A stretch of DNA of 64,000 bases, from positions 558,001 to 622,000 of the forward strand of contig NZ_WNXC01000001.1 in NCBI RefSeq assembly GCF_014172405.1, in the 5' to 3' direction. Origin of the DNA: Pedobacter gandavensis (GTDB taxonomy: Bacteria > Bacteroidota > Bacteroidia > Sphingobacteriales > Sphingobacteriaceae). The position numbers were made by a program, and so were the translations under genes. The notes beneath the pieces were generated by a model. The model did not search any database. It was not told the DNA's origin and worked only from the letters and a program-made list of their open reading frames with translations. The stretch's first letter is position 1; each line of letters starts with the position of its first letter. Below are positions 9,116-17,560 of this stretch, one piece after another.

Positions 9116-10516
9116 GTGAAAAACTTTTTAGATAGCAACTTCTTACTACAGACAAAGACAGCACAATCGCTGTATCATAATTTTGCAAAACAGATGCCCA
9201 TTATTGATTATCATAATCATTTAATGCCGGATCAGATTGCAAACGATTTCATGTTTGAAAATATTACACAGGTTTGGCTATATGGCGACCACTATAAATG
9301 GCGCGCGATGCGTGCAAATGGCATCGATGAATATTACATCACTGGAGGGGCTACTGACCTTGAAAAGTTCAAGAAATGGGCGGAAACTGTGCCATACACC
9401 TTAAGGAATCCTTTATACCACTGGACACACCTGGAGCTGCAGCGTTATTTTGATATACATGAAGTACTTTCTCCGGAAAATGCAGAGCGGATTTATGAAG
9501 AATGTACTGCCAAATTGCAAACACCGGAATATTCAGTACAAAACCTTTTGCGTAAAATGAACGTAAAGGCGCTATGTACCACAGATGATCCATTGGATTC
9601 TTTAGAACACCATCAGAAAATAAAAAGGGATCAGCTGGATATTAAAGTCCTGCCTGCTTTCCGTCCAGATAAAGCCATGAATGCAGACGATCTGAAGGTA
9701 TTGAATAAATATATAGATCAGTTGGCTACTTTAACTGGCACTTCTTTGAATGATTTGGATGCCTATTTGGCGGCGCTGAAATCAAGACATGACTATTTCG
9801 CGGAAAATGGATGTTCGGTATCTGATCATGGCTTAGAGCAAATCTATGCTGATGATTACACGGACGAAGAGCTCAACGCAATTTACCTTAAAATCAGACA
9901 ACAAAAGGCATTAACTCCTACAGAAGTTGGGCAGTTTAAATCGGCATTGCTCTTTCAATTTGCCTTATGGGATCATGAAAAAGGATGGGTGCAACAATAC
10001 CATTTGGGAGCGCTAAGAAATAATAATGATCGATTATTGAGTCAGTTAGGGCCGGATACCGGTTTCGATTCTATAGGTGATTTTAGTCAGGGGAAAGCCT
10101 TAGCTAAATTCTTAAATCGATTGGATAGCAAGAACTGTTTGGCAAAAACTATTCTCTACAATTTAAACCCTGCAGATAATGAGTTGATGGCCACGATGAT
10201 CGGAAATTACAATGATGGAACGGTTGCCGGAAAAGTGCAATGGGGATCAGGTTGGTGGTTTCTGGATCAGAAAGATGGCATGATCAAACAGCTGAATACT
10301 TTATCAAATATGGGCTTATTGAGCCGATTTGTTGGGATGTTAACTGACAGCAGAAGTTTCCTTTCTTATCCACGTCACGAATATTTCAGAAGGATTTTAT
10401 GCAATCTTTTTGGTGATGATGTAGAAAATGGGGAATTGCCTGATGATCAGGAATGGCTGGGACAAGTAATTCAGGACATCTGCTATAACAACGCAAAAGA
10501 ATACTTTAATTTTTAA
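9116..10516 (+). CDS. uxaC: Uronate (glucuronate/galacturonate) isomerase, GTG start
   Basis: A 466-residue amidohydrolase-fold isomerase. The start is GTG: no in-frame ATG lies just upstream, and the N-terminus (KNFLDSNFLLQTKTAQ) matches the usual family beginning. The metal-binding HNH motif is at 33-35 (IDYHNHLMPDQI); the conserved LTDSRSFLSYPRHEYFRR segment lies near the C-terminus. It interconverts D-galacturonate with tagaturonate and D-glucuronate with fructuronate, so it serves both this operon and the separate uxu genes at 36-38 kb. No second copy was seen in the window. Confidence 0.93.
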   Translation: MKNFLDSNFLLQTKTAQSLYHNFAKQMPIIDYHNHLMPDQIANDFMFENITQVWLYGDHYKWRAMRANGIDEYYITGGATDLEKFKKWAETVPYTLRNPLYHWTHLELQRYFDIHEVLSPENAERIYEECTAKLQTPEYSVQNLLRKMNVKALCTTDDPLDSLEHHQKIKRDQLDIKVLPAFRPDKAMNADDLKVLNKYIDQLATLTGTSLNDLDAYLAALKSRHDYFAENGCSVSDHGLEQIYADDYTDEELNAIYLKIRQQKALTPTEVGQFKSALLFQFALWDHEKGWVQQYHLGALRNNNDRLLSQLGPDTGFDSIGDFSQGKALAKFLNRLDSKNCLAKTILYNLNPADNELMATMIGNYNDGTVAGKVQWGSGWWFLDQKDGMIKQLNTLSNMGLLSRFVGMLTDSRSFLSYPRHEYFRRILCNLFGDDVENGELPDDQEWLGQVIQDICYNNAKEYFNF

Positions 10517-10521
10517 TAAAT

Positions 10522-11586
10522 ATGGGAAAGGTTTTAAACTTTGGTGAACTGTTATTGAGAATCTCTCCGGATTTGGATGGGAACTGGCTCAAAGAGAACA
10601 ACCTGTCCTTTTATGTAGGAGGTGCAGAAGCCAATGTGGCTGCTGCATTAGCGCTTTGGGGCGTACCATCGTCCTACCTTTCGGCAGTGCCAGACAATTT
10701 TATGAGTAAACAGGTGGTCAACTACCTGGACAAGCTAAACATTGATACTGATCCAATGCAGTACATGGGTGAGCGTATTGGCTTGTATTACCTGCCAAAC
10801 GGTAAGGATTTGAAGAATGCGGGTGTAATCTATGACCGCAAATATTCTTCTTTTTCTACGTTAAAAACTGGAATGATCGACTGGGACAAGGTATTGAAGG
10901 ATGTTTCCTGGTTGCATTTTAGCGCCATTTGTCCGGCTTTAAATACCGATGTCGTAGCCGTTTGCGAAGAAGCTTTGATTGCCGCTTCTGAACGTAATAT
11001 TCAGATTTCGCTGGACCTCAATTTCAGGAGTAAGCTCTGGCAATATGGTAAGAAGCCAGTGGAGGTGATGCCTGCATTAGCGAAGTATTGTAACCTGATT
11101 ATGGGTAACGTATGGGCAGCAGAAAATATGTTGGGCATTCCGGTAGCCTCCGGATTAGCAGAAGAAGATCGCAAAGAAGCTTACCTGGAACAAGCGCAGA
11201 AAAGTGCGGAGGCCATCATGCAGGCTTTTCCAAAATGTACTGCAGTAGCCAATACTTTTAGGTTTGATTTCAAGGAAAAGGGCGTAAAGTACTACTGTAC
11301 GTTACATACGGCAGCGGAGACAGCTACTGAAGGGGCAAAACAAGGTTTAATAAACCATATTGTTTCCAAAGAATACCGTGCGGAAAGGATCATCGGGAAG
11401 ATCGGAAGCGGAGATTGCTTTATGGCAGGCCTGATATATGGTTTTTACCATCAGCTGAGTAAAGAAGAAGTTCTCGGTTTTGCGACCAGAGCAGCTTTTT
11501 CGAAGCTATTTACCCATACTGATTTCACGACGACAAAATTGGCTGATATTCCTAAAGTAGCCAAAATGTACGAGGCGACGATTTAA
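10522..11586 (+). CDS. kdgK: 2-Keto-3-deoxygluconate kinase (PfkB/ribokinase family)
   Basis: A 354-residue PfkB-type sugar kinase. FYVGGAEANVA at 30-40 is the substrate-side PfkB signature. SLDLNFRSKLW at 163-173 and the anion-hole/catalytic motif IGSGDCFMAG (D298 the catalytic base) are intact. It phosphorylates KDG from UxaA and UxuA to KDPG. It begins 5 bp after uxaC and is followed by the KDPG aldolase, so substrate assignment from context is strong. Confidence 0.9.
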   Translation: MGKVLNFGELLLRISPDLDGNWLKENNLSFYVGGAEANVAAALALWGVPSSYLSAVPDNFMSKQVVNYLDKLNIDTDPMQYMGERIGLYYLPNGKDLKNAGVIYDRKYSSFSTLKTGMIDWDKVLKDVSWLHFSAICPALNTDVVAVCEEALIAASERNIQISLDLNFRSKLWQYGKKPVEVMPALAKYCNLIMGNVWAAENMLGIPVASGLAEEDRKEAYLEQAQKSAEAIMQAFPKCTAVANTFRFDFKEKGVKYYCTLHTAAETATEGAKQGLINHIVSKEYRAERIIGKIGSGDCFMAGLIYGFYHQLSKEEVLGFATRAAFSKLFTHTDFTTTKLADIPKVAKMYEATI

Positions 11587-11633
11587 TAGGTTAATCACAC
11601 ATTACAGACAAACTGTTACAAAAAGATATAGAA

Positions 11634-12293
11634 ATGAAAACGAAAAAAAACTCTTTAAAGGCCATTACAGAACAAGGAATCCTTCCTTTGTTTTACTTTG
11701 AAGATGCAGAGGTGAGTCTGGAAATCATCCGCACCTTGTACAAATCAGGAATCAGGGTATTGGAATATACCAACCGCGGTCCAGCTGCATTGGCTAATTT
11801 CACATTGCTAATTGAAGCCTTAAAAACGGAAATGCAAGACCTGTATCTAGGAATTGGCACCATTAAAACCGTTCAGGAGGCAGAAGCATTTCTTGCTGCT
11901 GGTGCTCATTTTATTGTTTCACCAATTGTAAATGAAGCGGTTGGTCAACTGGTTCATGAAAAAGGCCTGCTATGGGTTCCTGGTTGTTTTACACCAACAG
12001 AAATCAATACGGCGCATCAAATGGGAGCTGGATTAATCAAATTGTTTCCTGCAAACATCTTAGGCCCAGCTTATATGGCTGCCATTAAAGACCTTTTCCC
12101 TGGCCAGCTTTTCATTCCAACAGGCGGCGTTGAAATCGAACAGGGAAATATTAGCAACTGGTTCAAATCTGGCGTATGTGCTGTTGGAATGGGCAGCAAG
12201 CTGATCAGTAAAGACATTTTAGAAAACAAAGACTATAACGAACTAGCGAATCTCACCAGAAAAACGATTGAACTGGTAAAAGCGGGTAGATAA
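11634..12293 (+). CDS. eda: KDPG/KHG aldolase
   Basis: A 219-residue class I aldolase with a TIM-barrel layout. The catalytic Glu is E45 in RVLEYTNRG, the Schiff-base Lys is K136 in GLIKLFPAN, and phosphate binding is in IPTGGVE. It cleaves 2-keto-3-deoxy-6-phosphogluconate to pyruvate and glyceraldehyde 3-phosphate. It lies 47 bp after kdgK and 42 bp before the transporter gene. The N-terminus is lysine-rich (MKTKKNSLK). Confidence 0.92.
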   Translation: MKTKKNSLKAITEQGILPLFYFEDAEVSLEIIRTLYKSGIRVLEYTNRGPAALANFTLLIEALKTEMQDLYLGIGTIKTVQEAEAFLAAGAHFIVSPIVNEAVGQLVHEKGLLWVPGCFTPTEINTAHQMGAGLIKLFPANILGPAYMAAIKDLFPGQLFIPTGGVEIEQGNISNWFKSGVCAVGMGSKLISKDILENKDYNELANLTRKTIELVKAGR

Positions 12294-12335
12294 TACCCGT
12301 ACAATCGAACCACAACCAACCAAAAACCAAATATA

Positions 12336-13703
12336 ATGAAAGAGACTAAAATGAGTAATTACAGATGGACAATCTGTGCATTACTATTTTTCGCAACCAC
12401 AGTCAACTACCTTGACCGACAAGTGTTAAGTCTCCTGCATCCCATGCTGGAGAAAGAATTTAACTGGACAAACAGTGATTATGCCAATATAACAGCTGCA
12501 TTTCAATTCGTATATGCCATCTCTATGCTCTTCGCAGGGCGATTTGTAGATAGGTTAGGCACGAAATGGGGCTATATCATCGCCTTGATTATCTGGTCTA
12601 TTGGTGCCATCATGCATGCGGTAGCCATTCCAATTGGACAAGGTGCAACCACCTTATTGACCTGGATAGGATTGGGTGCAATGCCAGTATCTGTTGTCGG
12701 TTTTATCATTGCCAGAGCGGTATTGGCTTTTGGCGAATCCGCTAACTTTCCGGCAGCTATAAAAGCTACGGCAGAATATTTCCCGAAGAAAGAACGTTCA
12801 TTTGCGACGGGTATATTCAACTCAGGTGCCAACGTTGGTGCCATTCTGGCGCCACTTACCGTACCATGGATAGCTACGGTTTGGGGTTGGGAAGCAGCCT
12901 TCCTGATTATTGGAGCAGTAGGTTTTGTATGGTTGGCTTTCTGGGGGATCTTCTATGAAAAACCCGAAAATCAGAAAAGAATGTGTGCTGGAGAATTGGC
13001 CTATGTGAATAGTGACCAGGAAGATGAAGCGCCAGTTGAAGTCATTGATGAAGGTAAAAAAGTACCATGGACTAAGCTATTGGGCTATAAGCAAACCTGG
13101 GCTTTTGCCTTTGGTAAATTTATGACTGATGGTGTATGGTGGTTCTTCTTGTTTTGGTTGCCTTCCTACCTTAAAGTACAGTATAATTTACAAGGCACAG
13201 ACATCATGTTGCCACTGACAGTGTTGTACAGTATGACCATGATTGGAAGTGTTGGCGGAGGCTGGTTCCCGATGTATTTCATCAATAAAGGATATTCCCC
13301 ATATGATGGCAGGATGCGCGCGATGTTTGTGATTGCTTTATTCCCATTATTGGTGTTATTGGCGCAGCCGCTGGGTCATTATAGTTATTGGATTCCAGTG
13401 GTACTCATTGGAATTGGTGCTTCAGCGCACCAGGCATGGTCTGCAAATATTTTCACCACAGTCTCAGATATGTTTCCTAAGAAAAGTATCGCTTCAGTGA
13501 TTGGGATTGGTGGCATGGCAGGTGGAATGGGTGGCGTTGCGATGTCTAAACTTGGTGGCGCGTTATTTGATCATTATAAAGAACTAGGACACACGCAAAC
13601 TGGTTATACTATTATGTTTACGATTTGCGCAGTGGCTTATTTGTTGGCCTGGATCGTTATGAAGTCATTGGTTCCAAAATACGCACCAATTACTGACCTA
13701 TAA
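12336..13703 (+). CDS. MFS hexuronate transporter, ExuT-like
   Basis: A 455-residue major facilitator with about 12 hydrophobic segments. It has the anion:cation symporter (ExuT/GudP) pattern NYLDRQVLS in TM1 and the loop 2-3 motif GRFVDRLGTKWGY. Its position between eda and gapN makes galacturonate or glucuronate the likely substrate; this is inferred from context. Translation may start at 12336 or at a second ATG at 12351 (MSNYRWTICALL). Either leaves TM1 intact. Confidence 0.85.
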   Translation: MKETKMSNYRWTICALLFFATTVNYLDRQVLSLLHPMLEKEFNWTNSDYANITAAFQFVYAISMLFAGRFVDRLGTKWGYIIALIIWSIGAIMHAVAIPIGQGATTLLTWIGLGAMPVSVVGFIIARAVLAFGESANFPAAIKATAEYFPKKERSFATGIFNSGANVGAILAPLTVPWIATVWGWEAAFLIIGAVGFVWLAFWGIFYEKPENQKRMCAGELAYVNSDQEDEAPVEVIDEGKKVPWTKLLGYKQTWAFAFGKFMTDGVWWFFLFWLPSYLKVQYNLQGTDIMLPLTVLYSMTMIGSVGGGWFPMYFINKGYSPYDGRMRAMFVIALFPLLVLLAQPLGHYSYWIPVVLIGIGASAHQAWSANIFTTVSDMFPKKSIASVIGIGGMAGGMGGVAMSKLGGALFDHYKELGHTQTGYTIMFTICAVAYLLAWIVMKSLVPKYAPITDL

Positions 13704-13736
13704 TTCATTTTTATTTACCTAATCGACCATACTACT

Positions 13737-15362
13737 ATGAATTTTAATGACCAGCTCCAATCTATTTTTGTAGAGGAGCATCAAATTCCGGAGGAATTTA
13801 AACTGGCAGAAGAGGTTCACCAACGCGAATATTTAAGCAATGGAGAACTACGTGCATGGGATGGAGAAATACATGAGGTTTTATCACCAATATGCATCAA
13901 GAGCCCAGAGGGCTTGAAGCGTAAGGTGATTGGAACATACCCTTTATGCAGTGAACGGGAAGCTGCAGAAGCCTTAGCGGCGGCAGTAGCAGCATACAAT
14001 AATGGTAGAGGTGAATGGCCCACCATGAGCGTTGCAGATAGAATCAATTGCGTGGAGAAATTTACGCATCGAATTATAGAAAAGAAGGCGATTGTAGTAA
14101 AACTTCTGATGTGGGAGATTGGCAAGTCATATGCCGATTCTGTGAAAGAGTTTGACCGTACAGTAGAGTATATTCATGCCACTATTGATGCCTTAAAAGA
14201 TTTGGACAGACAATCTTCGAGGTTTACAATCGAGCAAGGGATTGTTGCACAAATCAGGCGTTCTCCACTGGGTGTCGTGTTGTGTATGGGGCCTTTTAAT
14301 TACCCTTTAAACGAAACTTTTACCACCTTGATCCCGGCTTTGATCATGGGGAATACCTTGTTGTTCAAACCGCCTAAACATGGAACTTTATTACATTATC
14401 CATTGTTAGAAGCTTTCCGGGACTGTTTTCCGAAAGGAGTGGTGAACACCATATATGGTAGGGGGAATAAGATTATTCCTGATCTGATGAAATCAGGACA
14501 GATCAACGTGCTGACTTTAATTGGCTCTAGTAAAGTTGCCAATGAATTGAAAAAGCTCCATCCAAAAGTAAACCGTTTACGTGCTATTTTAGGATTGGAT
14601 GCCAAGAATGCAGCGATCATCACTGCAAAAGCAGATGTGCAATTGGCGGTGCAGGAAACGGTGTTAGGCGCTTTGTCTTTCAACGGACAGCGCTGTACTG
14701 CATTGAAAATTATATTCGTACACCGGAGTTTGGCGGATGTGTTTTTAAAAGAACTGACTAAAGCTGTGGAGCAGTTGAAGTTCGGAATGCCTTGGGAAAA
14801 TGGGGTGTCCTTAACGCCATTGCCAGAGCCACATAAACCAGCTTATTTACAAGAATGTATTGCAGATGCAATCGTTCATGGCGCGCGTGTAATTAATGAA
14901 AACGGAGGTGCGGTAAATGAGTCTTTTGTTTACCCAGCCATTGTGTACCCGGTTACGAAAGAAATGAAATTATATACGGAGGAACAATTCGGACCGGTAA
15001 TTCCAGTCGTACCTTTTGATGATTTAGAAGAAACGATTGAATATCTGATCGAATCTACCCACGGACAACAAGTGAGTATATTTAGCAATGATAATGAGGA
15101 GATTGCCGCTCTGATTGATCCTTTAGTGAACCAGGTGAGTCGAGTAAACATCAATTGCCAATGTCAGCGTGGTCCAGATGTGTTCCCTTTTACCGGAAGA
15201 AAAGACAGTGCTGAAGGCACGCTTTCCGTAGTGGATGCCTTGAGGTCATTTTCTATTCGTTCTCTGGTAGCCACAAAGCTAAATGAAAACAACAAACACC
15301 TGATCAATGAAATCGTTGATAGTAACAGTTCTAATTTCTTGAGTACAAGATACTTGTTTTAG
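13737..15362 (+). CDS. gapN: Non-phosphorylating NADP-dependent glyceraldehyde-3-phosphate dehydrogenase-like ALDH
   Basis: A 541-residue aldehyde dehydrogenase. PFNYP at 186-190 and FNGQRCTALK with catalytic C320 match the GapN subgroup. It oxidises glyceraldehyde 3-phosphate directly to 3-phosphoglycerate, giving NADPH without ATP. Placed right after the KDPG aldolase and transporter, it would handle the triose phosphate from pectin breakdown. An alternative is a generic sugar-aldehyde dehydrogenase, but the GapN-type Cys motif and context favour the given call. A bidirectional terminator follows. Confidence 0.78.
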   Translation: MNFNDQLQSIFVEEHQIPEEFKLAEEVHQREYLSNGELRAWDGEIHEVLSPICIKSPEGLKRKVIGTYPLCSEREAAEALAAAVAAYNNGRGEWPTMSVADRINCVEKFTHRIIEKKAIVVKLLMWEIGKSYADSVKEFDRTVEYIHATIDALKDLDRQSSRFTIEQGIVAQIRRSPLGVVLCMGPFNYPLNETFTTLIPALIMGNTLLFKPPKHGTLLHYPLLEAFRDCFPKGVVNTIYGRGNKIIPDLMKSGQINVLTLIGSSKVANELKKLHPKVNRLRAILGLDAKNAAIITAKADVQLAVQETVLGALSFNGQRCTALKIIFVHRSLADVFLKELTKAVEQLKFGMPWENGVSLTPLPEPHKPAYLQECIADAIVHGARVINENGGAVNESFVYPAIVYPVTKEMKLYTEEQFGPVIPVVPFDDLEETIEYLIESTHGQQVSIFSNDNEEIAALIDPLVNQVSRVNINCQCQRGPDVFPFTGRKDSAEGTLSVVDALRSFSIRSLVATKLNENNKHLINEIVDSNSSNFLSTRYLF

Positions 15363-15384
15363 GATATGCTGAACTTAAGATAGA

Positions 15385-15425
15385 AAGCCGGAATCATGGG
15401 ATTTACTCCATTTTGATTCCGGCTT
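15385..15425. terminator. Bidirectional intrinsic terminator between gapN and deoR
   Basis: A perfect 12-bp inverted repeat (AAGCCGGAATCA / TGATTCCGGCTT) with a 17-nt loop lies between the convergent gapN and DeoR genes. T residues follow on the plus strand (TTCTTTAT). The right arm overlaps the 3' end of the deoR-type coding region (stop at 15403). Confidence 0.75.
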
Positions 15426-16152
15426 CTTTATAAGCTTTCAAGCTTTCATCGTTAGGATCGATATCGGTAATGATCATGTCAATGTCGCTTATGCTGGTAA
15501 TGTAATAAGGTTCTGTGGTACCAAGTTTCTCTACGGTGGCCAATGCGACGATCTGTTTAGAGGTTTCCACCATTGCTTTTTTGACCTGGCAATCCTCATA
15601 ATTGATTCCGGTAATTCCGGAAATCAGATCGATACTACAAATACCAAGGAAACAAAGATCCGGACGGATCCCACGAATGGTCTGAATCACTTCGAAACCA
15701 GTAGTAGAGAAGGATGTTTTGTTTAATCGTCCTCCCAAAAATATCACTTCTATACAAGGGTGATCTTCTAAGACTGTAGCGACAGGGAAACTATTGGTGA
15801 TGACTGTAATTTGTAAATCCCTTGGTAGCAGCGTGGCAATTGCCAATGCTGAAGTACCGGAATCGAACAATACCACCTGGCCGTTCTTTATCAGTTTCAA
15901 TGCTTTTTCAGCAATAATCCCTTTATGACTTACATCATAATGTTCGCGTTCTCTAAAGTGGCGAGGGATTGGTGACCTGGAAATTGCACCACCACGTACG
16001 GCTTTTAATAATCCCTGGTCGGAAAGCTCCTTAATGTCACGTCTTACTGTGTCTTCAGAAACCCCTAATAGGGTACTCAAGTCGCCCAATAGTACTTTCC
16101 GCTCTTTACGAATGTGCTCTATGATGAGTTGTAATCTTTCTTCCTTAATCAT
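15403..16152 (-). CDS. DeoR-family transcriptional regulator
   Basis: A 249-residue protein starting MIKEERLQLIIEHI; an upstream in-frame ATG at 16185 is less likely because it adds 11 residues before the usual DeoR start. The N-terminal winged HTH (~5-58) holds VSEDTVRRDIKEL, the DeoR recognition helix. The C-terminal sensor domain (~75-245) has the phosphosugar-binding pattern (VLFDSGTSALAIA, ITNSFPVA, FLGGRL, FLGICSID). It faces away from the nucleotidase gene across a 91-bp region full of TTGCAA palindromes, so it probably autoregulates and may control that gene. The ligand is not evident. Confidence 0.85.
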   Translation of the reverse strand: MIKEERLQLIIEHIRKERKVLLGDLSTLLGVSEDTVRRDIKELSDQGLLKAVRGGAISRSPIPRHFREREHYDVSHKGIIAEKALKLIKNGQVVLFDSGTSALAIATLLPRDLQITVITNSFPVATVLEDHPCIEVIFLGGRLNKTSFSTTGFEVIQTIRGIRPDLCFLGICSIDLISGITGINYEDCQVKKAMVETSKQIVALATVEKLGTTEPYYITSISDIDMIITDIDPNDESLKAYKEAGIKME

Positions 16153-16155
16153 ATT

Positions 16156-16227
16156 GTTGCAAATGTAAGTAAATAATTCGAGCAATATAATGCAATATGT
16201 TGCAAAATATAGCTATATTTGTTGCAA
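16156..16227. promoter_or_regulatory. Palindromic operator/promoter region between deoR and the nucleotidase gene
   Basis: GTTGCAA occurs at 16156, 16199 and 16221. An inverted repeat TGCAA-TATG-TTGCA spans 16191-16204. A perfect 16-bp palindrome AAATATAGCTATATTT spans 16205-16220 and overlaps TATATTTG at 16214-16221, which matches the Bacteroidota -7 element (TAnnTTTG) 22 nt before the ATG at 16244. A DeoR-type regulator lies directly to the left. Site assignment is inferred from position and symmetry. Confidence 0.5.
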
Positions 16228-16243
16228 GATATTACGATAACAT

Positions 16244-16870
16244 ATGGAAAATATAAGAAAGACTATAGGAATTGACATGGATGGGGTTCTTGCAGATATA
16301 GAAGAACAATTCATGGACTGGTACGAAAATGAATATGGTGTAAGGGTATCAAGAGCAGAAAGATTAGGTGTTTTAGAGCCAGAGGGCTTTCCTGAAAAGG
16401 GAGCGATCAAGCGTTATGTAAATACGCCAGGCTTTTTTAGGACGATTCCGGTCATGGAAGCTGCAGTGGAAGCAGTGAAAAAATTGATGGAAGATTATGA
16501 CGTTTATATTGTGTCTGCTGCGATGGAATTTCCTCAATGTTTATCTGAGAAACATGAATGGTTGGCGGAACATTTCCCTTTCATCAGCTGGAGAAACATC
16601 ATTTTCTGTGGAGATAAAAGTGTAGTCGTGACGGATTACCTGATTGACGATCACTGTAAAAACCTGGATTTCTGTAAAGGCAAGGCGATTATGTTTGATG
16701 CTTCTCATAATGTGAACCAACATCACCACCTGAGGGTACATAACTGGACAGAAATACTGGACTTCCTGGAGAAAGAGCGATCTGGAGAAACAAACTCCGT
16801 GCTTTTAGGAGAAGGTCAGCTGGAAAATGTTGAGCAGGAAAACACTATAGATGCTCAAAGAACTGCTTAG
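16244..16870 (+). CDS. HAD-superfamily 5'(3')-deoxyribonucleotidase-like protein (NT5C family)
   Basis: A 208-residue protein with the HAD motif I DMDGVLAD at 11-18 (D11 nucleophile, D13 acid/base) and the NT5C-type cap (VLEPEGFPEKGAIKRYVNTPGFF). Motif II is VYIVSAAME and the motif IV acidic pair is YLIDDH. These soluble enzymes dephosphorylate (deoxy)ribonucleoside monophosphates. The last ~35 residues are an acidic, Gln/Glu-rich tail outside the domain. It is divergent from the DeoR gene. Confidence 0.8.
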   Translation: MENIRKTIGIDMDGVLADIEEQFMDWYENEYGVRVSRAERLGVLEPEGFPEKGAIKRYVNTPGFFRTIPVMEAAVEAVKKLMEDYDVYIVSAAMEFPQCLSEKHEWLAEHFPFISWRNIIFCGDKSVVVTDYLIDDHCKNLDFCKGKAIMFDASHNVNQHHHLRVHNWTEILDFLEKERSGETNSVLLGEGQLENVEQENTIDAQRTA

Positions 16871-16928
16871 TTAAGCTATTCTTATTTCTTTTATCTATAT
16901 TTCAAATTCCTAAAGGAACCACGAATAT

Positions 16929-17513
16929 ATGATAGAAGAAATAAAACAAAAATTTCCTGAGGCCTATATGGCTATTGATGAAGCGACCAAAGACGCAGGC
17001 TTTTCTATGGCCTCCGCAACAATGACCTGTTCCTTATTGCAAACCCTTGCTGCTTCAAAACCTGGTGGTGCTTTCCTGGAATTGGGTACTGGAACGGGAT
17101 TGTCTACGTCCTGGATATTGGAAGGAATGGATCCGAAAGCTACTTTAATCTCCATTGATCATGATCCACAGTTTTTAGACATTGCAAAGCATTTCTTAGG
17201 AGGTGATGAGCGGTTAAAACTGGAATGTATGGAAGGTGAGGACTGGGTACTTCAAAATAAGAATCAGAAGTTCGATTATATTTTTGCCGATACCTGGCAT
17301 GGAAAGTATCTGCTGTTGGATGAAGTTTTGGAGATGTTAAATCCAGGTGCATTTTACATCATTGATGACATGCTTCCTCAGGAAAACTGGCCTGAAGGAC
17401 ATGCAGAGAAGGCTATTCGCCTGATTGAGGACTTGGAACAACGGGAAGACCTGATCCTGACCAAACAATGCTGGGCAACAGGAATTGTAATTGCTACAAA
17501 AAAAGCACAATAG
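16929..17513 (+). CDS. Class I SAM-dependent O-methyltransferase-like protein
   Basis: A 194-residue Rossmann methyltransferase. Motif I is LELGTGTGLSTSW (~47-59), followed by the acidic loop SIDHDPQFL, FDYIFADTWHGKYLL (motif IV area) and FYIIDDM. The pattern resembles the small-molecule O-methyltransferase family 3 / YrrM group. The substrate is unknown; neighbours (nucleotidase, helicase) do not define it. It starts 58 bp after the nucleotidase gene and may be cotranscribed. Confidence 0.7.
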   Translation: MIEEIKQKFPEAYMAIDEATKDAGFSMASATMTCSLLQTLAASKPGGAFLELGTGTGLSTSWILEGMDPKATLISIDHDPQFLDIAKHFLGGDERLKLECMEGEDWVLQNKNQKFDYIFADTWHGKYLLLDEVLEMLNPGAFYIIDDMLPQENWPEGHAEKAIRLIEDLEQREDLILTKQCWATGIVIATKKAQ

Positions 17514-17560
17514 GTCATTCAAAAATCGATTACCTTTAAGGCTTGGAATTGCCGGAGCAA

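Noticed and set aside
16234..16243. ACGATAACAT before the nucleotidase as another copy of the hexuronate motif
   Set aside because: Only ACGATAAC is shared with the 14-mer; the ATTGCG half is missing, so chance is sufficient.
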